Notes under the pieces: generated by a model
Databases searched by the model: none
What the model was told of the DNA's origin: nothing
Seen by the model: the letters and a program-made list of their open reading frames with translations, nothing else
Translations under genes and position numbers: made by a program
Source: Ceratopteris richardii
Lineage: Eukaryota; Streptophyta; Polypodiopsida; Polypodiales; Pteridaceae
Direction of reading: 5' to 3'
Assembly: GCA_020310875.1 (NCBI GenBank)
Contig: CM035406.1
Coordinates: 219,649,363-219,713,362, forward strand
DNA: 64,000 nt
Shown: positions 10,337 through 20,345 of the stretch, in pieces
How the letters are laid out: the number at the start of each line of letters is the position of its first letter
How positions within the stretch are numbered: the first letter of the stretch is position 1

Positions 10337-10850
10337 TTGGGGAAACATGTAGCCAAACAAGTGCCAGACGTAGCAAAACCTCGTTCTTGGGTAGGATCTC
10401 ATAGAACACTGTCGAAAATACCTTTGGACAAGATAGGGGACATGAGCGAAGGAGAAGAAGGAAACACCTATCTCCCTATCACTCATCAGGGGTACACAAC
10501 CAAGGCAATTTTGGACCTAGGTGCAGGAGTTGCAATTGCTACCACTTCCCTATGGAAGTGATGGGGCAAGCCAACACTCAGGCCCACGAGAATGAAGTTA
10601 CAAATGGTTGATGGTCACATTGAAAGACCCTTAGGGATACTAGAATGAATAACTCTCACCACTTGTGGTGTAGAGTTTGAGCATACTTTTGCTATATGTG
10701 ACTTTAGTGAGAATCATGCCTACGAGATGATTATGGGAAGAGCCTTGTTGAGGCAATTGCAAGTAGTGCAGGATTGGGGGACGAATTCTTTGTATTTGCA
10801 ACACTTGGGTGTCACGACCAAAGTGAATATCAAAGATTTCTCTCATAGAG
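10337..10850 (+). pseudogene. OTA-1 protease upstream of RT (PR1)
   Basis: A retropepsin-like domain: YTTKAILDLGAGVAIATTS holds the D-x-G-A active-site motif, with MVDGHIERPLGILE as the flap region and EMIMGRALLRQL where retropepsins have the I-h-G-x-x-h-L strand. This is the expected position for a Ty3/gypsy protease, between gag and RT. A fossil. Confidence 0.65.
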
Positions 10851-11830
10851 ATGTGCCCCCCATTCAATGGAATCCCATCCATAGAGCCATAGATGATATA
10901 GAGTCAGTGCATTCCATAGGATTAGGAACCTCATGGATGCATGAAGACACTCACTTATGGATGTGTAAAGTGGTCGAAGAGGAAGAGAAAAGGGAAAAGG
11001 CTAGGGAGGTAGGTGCGAAGGAAACGCATAGACCAATACAAGACCCAGCTTATGCACCTATAGTATTTCCCGATGAAGAGTTTGAGCCTCATGGTTGGGC
11101 AGAAATCTTAGCAACTATGGATGTAGCCATCAATGAAGAGCAATGGACACCCCACTATGACGAGGATGGCTATGACATTTCAGTCTTCACAATAGAGACA
11201 ATCATGTGTGATCCAATTATTGAAGAATGTGAACCTAGCACTGATGCATTCGAGGATGCAAGTGACTCCGATCTAGAGTCAATCATTATGGACCCACCCT
11301 TTGCATCAGATGAGGAATATTTTTATTAAGTAGAAGCTCACCCTCAGAGATACGAAGAAACTACGAATGAGGTGAGATTAACCACACAAGTGACCATTAA
11401 GAACGAAGGCAAGAAGAGGAAGAAGAGAGAAGTCACCCCACAGGAAGAAGAATCTTTGTTTGAGGTCCCTGAAAATTTCAAGAAGTATGAAGTTGAAGAT
11501 AGGAGAGTCATGATCAGGATGCCTAAACGTGAAGCAGCCATAGGAGAGGCCTATGATAACAAGGAAACTACAAAGAAAATCATAGTGACCATGGAGGAAG
11601 GTGAAGAGCGATGTACATACATAGGACATGACCTAAGTGAGGATGAGGAGCAGGAGTTGATAGCCTTACTACGAGAATATAGAGATGTGTTTGCATGGAG
11701 TTACAAGGACCTGAAAGGTGTAGACCCTGATATATGCTCACATACGATGCCCATGACCTCAGAGGCCAGACCCTCTAAAAAACATACACATACAATGACA
11801 ACTATGCTGCCAAGATCAAAGAAGAGATAG
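10851..11830 (+). pseudogene. OTA-1 linker between PR1 and RT
   Basis: 10851-11329 is an acidic linker (EHFPDEEFEP-like runs, ending DLESIIMDPPFASDEEYFY). 11372-11830 begins with a Lys-rich patch (KKRKKREV) and continues into the conserved pre-RT block (ERCTYIGHDLSEDEEQELI, then VFAWSYKDLKGVDP). The pre-RT block occurs again in OTA-4 near 61400-61550 on the minus strand. No enzymatic fold is seen in the linker. Confidence 0.65.
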
Positions 11831-11835
11831 ATCAC

Positions 11836-13090
11836 TTGGTTGAAGCTGGATTTATCTATGGAATCGAGCACACTGAATGGGTATCCCCCATTGTAGTGGT
11901 GCCCAAAAAGAATGGCAAATTACGTGTATGCATTAACTTGAAGAAGGTTAACGTAGCCACTATCAGAGATAGTTATCCGCTTCCTATCACTAAGCATCTA
12001 TTAGAAAGGGTAACATGCAAGGAAGTGTACAACTTTCTAGATGGGTTCTCTGGTTACAATCAAGTAGCCATTGCACCAGAAGATCAACATAAGACGGCTT
12101 TTGCCATAGAGTGGGGCATATTTGCTTTTCGAGTAATGCCATTTGGTCTAACCAATGCGCCCGCTACCTTTCAGAGGCTGATGTGCCATGTATTTAAAGA
12201 ATTCTTGAGGAAGAATTTGGAAGTCTATGTTGATGATCTCTGTGCTCATTCCAACATTAGACATACACATATACCTGAAATCAGGCAAATCTTTGACAAA
12301 TTAGAGAATATCAAGTTTGCCTGAACCTAGAAAAGTGTGTTTTCATGGCCTGGAAAGGCAAGATTCTAGGACACATAGTGTCGAAGAACGGCATATCCAT
12401 TGACAAAGAGAAAGTGAGAGCTATCGCAGAACTACCTAGGCCAAAGAATATCAAGGAAGTGCAAGCTTTCATGGGGCATTGTGGCTATTACCGACGTTTT
12501 ATACACATGTATGCATCATTGCAAAGCCTCTGTACAGACTTTTGACCAATTTTGAGTGGACTGATGAATGTGAGAAATCTTTCAATGAGCTTAAACAGTG
12601 ATTGTGTTCAGCACCAATCTTGACTACACCAGATTGGAACAAGCCATTCCATGTCCATGTGGATGCATCCAATTATGCTATTGGGTGTGTACTTGCACAA
12701 TCTAGGGGCGAAGTTAATATGGATCTTCCAATTGCCTATGCTAGTAGACAGTTAAATGCAGCTGAATGAAATTATACCACTACTGAGAGAGAAGAATTAG
12801 GCATGGTATATGCAGTTAAAACGTTTAGACACTATTTGCTTGCAAATAAGTTTAAATTTTTTACTGATCATTAAGCTCTACTTTACTTGGTAAACAAGCC
12901 ATGCAATACACGTAGATTAGTAAGATGGTTCCTCTTACTAATGGAATATGACTTTGAGGTAGTGGTGAGGAAGGGCAAGACTCACTTGAGAGCAGATCAT
13001 CTCTTGAGACTCACATCCAGAGAGGCCCCACAAGGAGTATCAGATGACCTTCCTGATGCTTACTTGTTTAATTTGGAAGTTATACCATAG
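11836..13090 (+). pseudogene. OTA-1 reverse transcriptase and RNase H
   Basis: RT motifs in order: [69 protein letters not shown] and the catalytic EVYVDDLCAHS (around 12220-12250), then FMGHCGYYRRFIHMY. RNase H begins at about 12650 with HVHVDASNYAIGCVLAQS, followed by ASRQLN and RHYLLANKFKFFTD. The blocks are colinear with those of OTA-3 and OTA-4. Broken copy. Confidence 0.85.
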
Positions 13091-13105
13091 TGGGCCAAGA
13101 CCTTA

Positions 13106-13600
13106 GTGCCAATACTGACATATGGGCCTAAACATCCAGTAGTAAACACTCAAGACAGGGAGGTAATAAAATCTCAGAAGTATCATATCATGGTAAGGAG
13201 TATGTACAAACATACAAATCAAGGAATATTAGCCTGTTGTGTAGAAGAGGATGAATACGCGAAGTGGTTGCATTTAGCACATGTGGGTGCATTAGAGCAA
13301 CACTACTTGAGGCAAAGAACTTTACAGACACTAAGGAGACTCGGAGTGCACTAGCCAACTATGGAAGCACACGTCCATATGATGTGCAAGGAATGCCCAA
13401 CCTGCCATACTAAACCACCAGTGGAACATGCCACTCTTTATCGGGTGTCGTTAGTGCCAGATTGGAGCGAAACTTTAGTGGCCTTTTTGAGGACGAGAAC
13501 ATTTCCCCAAGACATGACATTGGCTATACAAAGGAGCTTAGAACAAGAAGCTCTAGACTATACTCTCATTGGAGATAATCTATACAGATGAGGAAAAGAT
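13106..13600 (+). pseudogene. OTA-1 first HHCC module and spacer
   Basis: LAHVGALEQHY, then LGVH, then WPTMEAHVHMMCKECPTCHT shows the H-H-C-C spacing and the WPTM…C..C ending of the integrase N-terminal zinc finger (about 13276-13410). It is followed by about 60 residues (LVPDWSETLVAFL, ALDYTLIGDNLYR) and then by a second module of the same kind. OTA-3 (48971-48600) and OTA-4 (59903-59545) have the same tandem order, so it is not a one-off duplication in this copy. Confidence 0.65.
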
Positions 13601-14714
13601 GGGTATCTTATATTATGTGTCATCGAGAGCAAATATCTGAAGATCTTGGAAACTGCTCACCAAGGTGTAGCACGAGGACACTCTGGACTAGATAGAGTGA
13701 TCAAGGTAGTACTTTTTGTAGGTCTTTGGTGGCCCACACTTCACATGGATGCAAGAGGTGTGATGTTTGTTAGTGAACTCAATACCCTATACGTAAAGAT
13801 GAGATGCCATTGAAACTTATGATGGGTGGACGTGCATTCTCTAAGTGGGGAATAGACTTTGTCGGTCCTATTAATCCCCCAGCTAAGGGTTCCCATGTTG
13901 AATACATTATTGTGGCCACTGACTATCTAACCAAATGGGTAGAAGTAAAAGCTACCACGAAGAATGACGCCAGACAATAGCTAAGTTCTTATTCAAGAAT
14001 GTGTTCACCAGGTATGGGTTGCCAATAGAGCTAGTAAGTGATAGACGCACACACTTCTTGAATGAAGTCATAGAAAAACTTCTCCATAATTTTTTGGTGA
14101 TACATAAGAAGTCTGTCCCCTATCATCCACAAGCTAATGGACAGGTTGAGAGCACAAATAAGATTCTATGCAATGTGTTGACAAAATTGGTTAATAATAA
14201 ACACTCTGATTGGGACAAACAGCTACACCATGATATTTGGGCATACAGAGTTGCCTATAAAATGGTACTCCAAGCCACACCCTTTCAGATGGTGTTCGGC
14301 CAAAATGCAGTGCTACCATTGGACTTTTTGATACCTACATTGAAGGTAGCACAAGAGCATGACTGGATAGGCCATGAGCTCTCCTCTAGAATCTTCGATC
14401 TTGAACGATTGGGTGAAACACGACTGAGAGCTGCAACATGAATTTATGCAGCCAAGAAGAGACAAAAAGCATATTTTGATGCACATGTGAAGTCTAAGGG
14501 CTTGAAGGCAGGAGACCTGGTCCTAGTCTACACCTTGAAGCAACATGCACAAAAATTAGAGAAGAGAGGCTATGGACCAATGATTACCAATACGATCTCC
14601 ACAAGTGCAACAGTTCAACTAGCCACTCCACAAGGTGATATTCTACCAAGTTACATAAGTGGATGCATAGTCAAGTTATATCAAGAACCCCTCATGGAGC
14701 AGATGTTAAATTGA
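13601..14714 (+). pseudogene. OTA-1 integrase: second HHCC module, catalytic core, C-terminus
   Basis: The second zinc module starts near 13640 (ETAHQGVARGHSGLDRVIK, GLWWPTLHMDA). The core follows: DFVGPINPPAKGSHVEYIIV, then LVSDRRTHFLNEV with the second Asp, then HPQANGQVESTNKIL with the catalytic Glu. The C-terminal part reads HDIWAYRVAYKM, FGQNAVLPLDFLIPTL, then LVLVYTLKQHAQKLEKRGYG, the GPY/F-type end of Ty3/gypsy integrases. No chromodomain. Broken copy. Confidence 0.8.
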
Positions 14715-14798
14715 CTCAATACTGCAAAGAAACGTAAAGAAGAGAAAAAGCGAATTTGAGAAGAAGCACATGCAGAAGCTTTAGAACGCATCCGACGA

Positions 14799-15203
14799 AT
14801 GAAATTGAGAAGACAAGGTAGGGATCAACCTATGCCTGACACTCAAGAATCTCTAGGTTATCACATGGCCATGTGCGAGGTTTCAGGCGAACATTCCCAT
14901 AGGATAATCGATCGGCAACCTTTTATGACCCTAGAGGTAGGACAAGGAGAAAGTGTAAGGACCGTGAGAGCTTTAATTGACTCAAGAGCAGCCATTAGTG
15001 CAATTCAACTTTCTTACTGCCAAGAATTGCAATTGAAGGTCAATCCTATCGAGGCATATCTCATAGGGTTGGGAGGTGTGGAAACCCCTTGCATGGGTGA
15101 GGTGGAACTTCCCCTCTACATCCAAGAGGTTCTAATGGTAGTTAGAGTGCTAGTGTGTGAAGACAAGGATCTTACCGAATCTCTTGTCTTGGGCCAAGAC
15201 TAG
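14799..15203 (+). pseudogene. OTA-1 second retropepsin-like domain, after integrase (PR2)
   Basis: About 134 residues. ALIDSRAAISAIQL (near 14970) aligns with ALIDTGAAISSIRS in OTA-4 and SLIDLGAATSAV in OTA-3, the D-T/S-G-A active-site loop of aspartic proteases. GLGGVETPCMGEVELPL, then VRVLVCEDKDLTESLVLGQD match the flap and the final h-L-G-x-D strand of retropepsins. Two protease-like domains in one element, one before RT and one after integrase, is not an arrangement I know for Ty3/gypsy elements. Confidence 0.65.
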
Positions 15204-16361
15204 ATCTATGATCATGCAATCAGCCTCAACCTAAGAAGTGGACTTCTTCAGGCTTGGGTGGGCCAAAACCGCATCACGATAGAACTAGAGAACAAAGCAC
15301 TCATGCCACTAGGAAAGGCACCAAATCTTGGTCCCTCCAGGAATGCACATGAAGATAATGATGCTATTCTTGTCCAAAGTTTTATGGTGTAGAAGATTAT
15401 CACTCTTGAGGAAGGTGCAGAAGTCAATAAGGAGTTCCCTTCTTTTCCAAAGAAATTCCCAGGAAGGCAAGCAGGACAGCACACGACACAAAGGAAGCAT
15501 GATCAATGACTGGTGCAAAATAAAGTACCTCAAGGCATCAAGCAGATCTGGATACCTAAGGGTGAGCAACCCTCTGCTCTAGAGATAGGATCCCAAAGAT
15601 GCTCCAAACGAACTACAATTAAGGAGTATCCTAGGCATCAATCTAAACGAACCATTTTTATTTGAGTCCCCAAACAGTCAGTGAGGGCTCACCCACATAC
15701 TAGACAGATTTGGCTACCTAAGGCTTGCTTACATGCTCAAATACCTTCACATAAGCTCACAAGTCAGAGTCAACATGCACAACCACTCACATCCTACACT
15801 TCACGACATACATCTGAAATCAACATCTCCACACATGAAGTCACTCCTAAAACTGTTTGGAAATGGGTACCCAAAAAGTCCGAAAGCCAACACAATCTAA
15901 ACCAGAAACCTTTTCATGACATCTCGACCAAAAGCCATAATCCCACAATAAGAGTTTGGAGAATCAAACCCTGTCTCAAAACACCTGACCCAATTTTGTA
16001 AATCAGTCCACTCTGATCTAGGTGCATTCTGGGTACATTCCACATCCAAAAGTATGCATCTAGGGTGAACACTAACCTACTAACCAACATTCACACACAT
16101 CACAAACATTTCACCCACTAAACCCTAACCACTTGGAATGTCATGTTAGTATTGTGGATGGAACACCATAACATCCTGTTTCCTATGCAATGCTAATGTG
16201 CCTCTCTTCTTCTAGCAGATAAGCATCAATAGTTACAAGCTGTCTCATGGCAGAAGCAGCAGGCTCGAGCTCACAGGCGTGAGTAAGTACTGCAGGGATT
16301 AATGTGGACAATCCACCTATTCACGTGCCACCAACTGGTCCACGTGTGAGTATGACAAATC
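15204..16361 (+). pseudogene. OTA-1 W-h-P-K repeat region
   Basis: A basic, polar stretch with a recurring short motif: QIWIPKGEQP (near 15540), QIWLPKACLHAQ (near 15704), VWKWVPKKSE (near 15855). The same motif recurs in OTA-3 (QIWVPKTCLHTQ, WKWVPKKSQ) and OTA-4 (LWIPKKLI, QIWIPKSTV). No known domain. The last part, 16010-16361, holds little I can read. Confidence 0.55.
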
Positions 16362-16615
16362 ATGGATCCGATTCCAATTTGGCAGGATCGATTCACACAA
16401 CCCCACAAACGAATATGGTTTGCTCTTTACTTGGCAGAGACAGGTGCATTACCGATTAAGCTTCATGTATGGATTATGGAGCAGCTATATCAAGCCAAGA
16501 AAAGGTCATTTAGGAAGCTAGTGGTGAATGGTTGTTGTGCAATCACGGGCATCATCTGCAAGTGCTTAGCATATGATATACCCCTTGAACGAGCTTTAAC
16601 CTGGTCATAGTTATA
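16362..16615 (+). pseudogene. OTA-1 3' helical domain
   Basis: QDRFTQPHKRIWFALYLAET, then LHVWIMEQLYQAKKRSFRKL, then VNGCCAITGIICKCL aligns closely with OTA-3 45397-45092 (QDRFTMPPKKLWFSLYLVET, WIMDQIHLAHKRWP, YGCCALSRIIYICL) and more loosely with OTA-4 56578-56300. The pattern is mostly helical with a conserved Trp. Athila/Tat elements are known to carry env-like or unassigned 3' frames. I recognise no catalytic motif and no membrane span. Confidence 0.6.
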
Positions 16616-16616
16616 G

Positions 16617-17135
16617 ATGTTTAAAAGACTCAAAACCACCACACATCAATCCAAGTGCATGAGGGGATCAATTCCCTGTGTCCAGACATGCGAAGTTTTG
16701 ATGACTCCAAAATTCTCACCACGAGGGGATGCCATTGTGCCTCCCTTTACCATTATAATACCCAGATCTGGATCTGAAGGCACATCAAAAGCTACCCCAT
16801 CGGCTCCTCCTGTACCTTCCAAATTTGAATTTGCTACGACTGGAGACATTGAAGGGATGCGCACCTTGGACTTCAAATCATTCTTACAGAATACCCAACT
16901 CTCTGATGTAGAATTCTTTTCAGACACAGAAGATCAGGGCACCTCTTCCCAAAGACGGAGGAAATCCACAGAAGGCTGCCATGTACACTGGGATGACAAT
17001 CAACAGAGAACATCTCAACAATCGGAACACCAAGAGGCCGAAGAAGGGGATGAAGAAGAAGCAGAAGAAGAAGACACCATTGGAGCCCCAACATATACAA
17101 CAAAACTCCAAAGGCTATATCAGATGATGGAGTGA
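16617..17135 (+). pseudogene. OTA-1 3' frame: acidic linker region
   Basis: About 170 residues, polar, ending in an acidic run (EAEEGDEEEAEEEDT) and then GAPTYTTKLQRLYQMM. The closing motif recurs in OTA-3 (VGAPTYTA, near 44650) and in OTA-2 (EATAYTLAIQKLY, near 26640), so it marks a shared domain edge. No fold recognised. Confidence 0.55.
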
Positions 17136-17367
17136 GTGTGGGCACAATAATTGCTCAACGAACAAAATAGTAGAATGCTCATGGCTCAACTCTTGGAGGA
17201 AGCTGGAGTCGACTGAGAATATAGTGGGTCTCTTATTGATGGCAGAAACTTATGTTGTAGTGGAAGCAGTTTGATAAGCAATACAGAGACCTCCCATTCA
17301 ATATGATCCACGAAGATTCCAAACACGAGCACAGTCTAGTAAAAACATCCAGATTCCCATTACTACC

Positions 17368-18087
17368 ATGGAAGAACCTATCATTACATCTGAACCAATT
17401 GAGACAACCTCCCAAGAAGCAAGAACCCCTGACCAAGAACACACAGTCACCACTGAAGTGTATATCGAGCCACTACCACCCACACCCCCACTGTCACCTC
17501 CTCGAACCGAAGCTAGATGCACCACCTCGACTGCCCAACCCACTGAGAAAACCTTCATCTTCCATACTCCCACCTCCGGTTCACCCTTGTTCTCCACCTT
17601 TGAAAGCCCAGTCTATCAAGCCACCACTATTACAACCGAATCAACTGAATCGCTCATGGAGATAGCCATAGGACAACTAGCCTCCACAACCTCTGTCTTA
17701 GGCCATCCTGACACTAGATCCACATTTCTTAGATTCCCTGTCACCCCACCTCTCTTCACAACCTTTCCACCTCCAGGCTCTCACTTCCCACCCCCCATAT
17801 CACCAATCCTTCAACCCACCCATGACTACCTGTGTAGAATGTTTCAAGCTGCCACCCAACCCTCCTCGTCGATACCATTCCCACCATCTACACAACACTT
17901 ATTCATCGCTATCACACACACACCACCTACCATTCCAGTATATATGGTAGATCCCACCTTCACCCCCACAGTTGAGAGCATGGGTATCTCACCACCGATG
18001 GCACCTCCACCTCCCCCCACACTCCCACACTCCCACCTTCTCCCATTCCCCCTCCACCAATTTGACCCGCACACACATCTCCTGTAG
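17368..18087 (+). pseudogene. OTA-1 3' frame: proline/threonine/serine-rich linker
   Basis: About 240 residues rich in Pro, Thr and Ser, with repeated PPTPP-like runs and the short motif MGISPPMAPPPPP. The motif M-D/G-ISPP-x-AP is also found in OTA-3 (MDISPPRAPPP, near 43790) and OTA-2 (MDISPPTAP, 39877). Composition alone would suggest a cell-wall protein, but its position and the shared motif place it in the element. Confidence 0.6.
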
Positions 18088-18189
18088 ACACACCATTCAC
18101 ACTTCCCATTCCCCAATTCCCTTCCCTTGCATCTTCCATTGTACGAACGACACCTTCATCTATAGACAATGCATTTGACACCATGATCA

Positions 18190-18830
18190 TGTATGTCAGA
18201 GTTAAGGACAAAATACAATCAGCTGCAGGCACATAACCAAAGGTTACAAGAACACTCTGAAGCATTACAACAACGCCTCGATACACTAGAAGAGGATAGA
18301 GCCAACCTCCAAACTCAATTTCAAACCTTACAAGAGGCTCATGGCATGTTGGAGACACAATTTCAGAATTTAGATCAGGAAGCGATCCAAGGGTTGGAAA
18401 GCCATTTACAAATACAACTAGAACAAAATTCCAAACTTCAGCGCAATATGGCACTACTCAAATGATACTTGGCAGTGGCACATGAGGAAAATAGACGTGT
18501 CCAACTATAGAACCAGGAAAACTTAGAGGCAGCCATCGAAAGCACACCCGGGGCACCCATTAGTCCCTCCAAATTTCAAGTTGTGACCCCAGAGAGCATC
18601 AAAATCATTGTTGAAGACTATGCCACTTTACTCGAGGCACATGACTAGTTATCAGAAGAACTAAGTCAATTGAAGCAGACAAGACAAAAAGAAACGAGAG
18701 CACATCCCCAAGCCACTACCTCAACCACTTCACTTGTCACTGACTCAGAGGCCCTACAAGATCTTCAAAGAAAAGTCACAAAATTGCAAGCATGTCTACT
18801 ACAATAAGAAAGACCACCATGCCCACCTGA
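18190..18830 (+). pseudogene. OTA-1 3' frame: coiled coil
   Basis: Heptad-like sequence with many Leu, Gln and Glu: LRTKYNQLQAHNQRLQEH, LQQRLDTLEEDRANLQTQF, LQEAHGMLETQFQNLDQE, then further on LSEELSQLKQTRQKET. It probably mediates self-association. OTA-2 has a matching stretch near 40180-40300 (NTRNKELHEAYHLSELESE). Confidence 0.55.
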
Positions 18831-19131
18831 GGCGCCCACAGATGAAGAGACAGTCTCCATTCCTGTGGAACAAACATTTGAAGATGAATATGATCCGCAA
18901 CCCTTCCCAGGGGGTCAACAAACAGAAGAAGGTCAGGATACTTCTGAAGCACCACGACCCCCATGGCTATGACAAGTGGAAGAAATGGGGAGTTCTCATG
19001 AAGAGCGCACAGTAGTGCAACATGAGGCCATGAGAGTCATAGAAGAAAATGTGTTACAATCCAATTAGTTCAAGAACTTGTCATCCAGATGCCTTATCCT
19101 CTCATCAAAACTCCAATACAGGCCTTACTAT
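18831..19131 (+). pseudogene. OTA-1 C-terminal domain, part left of Cop-A
   Basis: A polar linker is followed by the start of a domain that also occurs in OTA-3 (42827 and down). Cop-A is inserted in it and ACTAT is duplicated at both sides. The part to the right is at 25494-26069. Confidence 0.5.
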
Positions 19132-20123
19132 TGTTGGTGCAGGGCAATCAACAATTGAAGTTTTGATGAAGGCTTGGAAGCATGAAGGAAGTGCATATCC
19201 AGAAGATGAAGATGTGTATACATATGTACATTAATTTAGAGTCAGTTCATCATATACTTTTGTATGGTCATGAGCTTGTAAATATTTGCCTATACATACA
19301 AAGAAAATGTCGGGGCAAATAAGAGAGATTGTGTTAGAATAAGTTTTGAAGAGAATTAGATGTCAATAGACATTTTAGAAGTGAGTAGAATCTCTCTCGT
19401 CACTCAGGTATAAATTTCTCAGAAATGGAAAAAATGTTGCACCCGATCTTTATGAGTATTCTCCTTCTATGTTGAATCTTTTGTGAAATGCTTTTGTACA
19501 AGTCTAAGTCTATAGTTGATTGACCTCTCTACAAATTTTCAGCTTCTAATTGTAATCAGGCTGAGAGAATTGAGTGTAGGAACATTTATATGTGTAAGTG
19601 GAAAGAAGAGAAGTTGCAGGAGGTGCAAAATTTGATGCTAATGTTTTGGTCAGTTTTCCTTCCACAGTGTAAAGTTTTGAGCAAGCAAGCACGCATTCTT
19701 TAAGTTGGAAGGTAAACTACCTATGGCTAAAAGCATTTGCATAAATGGGTTCTAGATTGAGAGAATCAAGTGTTAGAAGTTACAGGTGTCTGAATCGACT
19801 TCTTAGAAGAATAGTTTTAGTCATAGGTGACTTGTGAAGATCATTTCTCAAGATCTACTGAGTCTTTTGGAATGATTTAACTTGGAGGAGGTGCGCAAAC
19901 TATAGGCGACACCTTATGCAAAGTTTTCTAAAAAACGTTACACATTTGATAAGTCAATGAGAGAGTTATGTGCAACAAACTTTCTGTAGAGTCTTCTTCT
20001 TCACAATTTATCCAAAATTTTCATTGAGCCTCCAAATTAGTGAAGATTTTGAGTCACTCTTGATATAGATGTGTTCTAAATTCAAGAGTAGCTTGTTCTT
20101 TTGGAGATTAACACTCTCCATCA
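19132..20123 (+). repeat. Cop-A 5' LTR
   Basis: It starts TGTTGGTGCAGGGCAATCAA and ends CTCTCCATCA, and matches the 3' LTR along its length. A TATA-like CCTATACATAC lies near 19290, with a matching CCTATATATAC in the other LTR. Confidence 0.93.
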
Positions 20124-20124
20124 A

Positions 20125-20136
20125 TGGTATCAGAGC
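20125..20136 (+). promoter_or_regulatory. Cop-A primer-binding site, tRNA-iMet
   Basis: TGGTATCAGAGC, the exact complement of the 3' end of plant initiator tRNA-Met, one base after the 5' LTR. Confidence 0.93.
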
Positions 20137-20345
20137 AGGAAGTATCAAAATTGAAGGAAGGAGGACCCCGACTGCTACAGTTGTAAAGATTTCAACATCT
20201 GAAGGTTCAAAAGGTAAAAGATTGAAAGCAAACCTTGAGAAGGAGGCCATACGACATCGAGGAAGACAAAAGGAGTGTCATTTGAAGTAAAGGTAACCTT
20301 ATCCCTCATAAAGCTAGAAGCATTTAATACACAAGTGAAGAAAGG

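Noticed and set aside
17368-18087. Extensin or other Pro-rich cell-wall protein
   Set aside because: No signal peptide, no SPPPP/hydroxyproline periodicity, and the M-x-ISPP-x-AP marker is shared with two other element copies.
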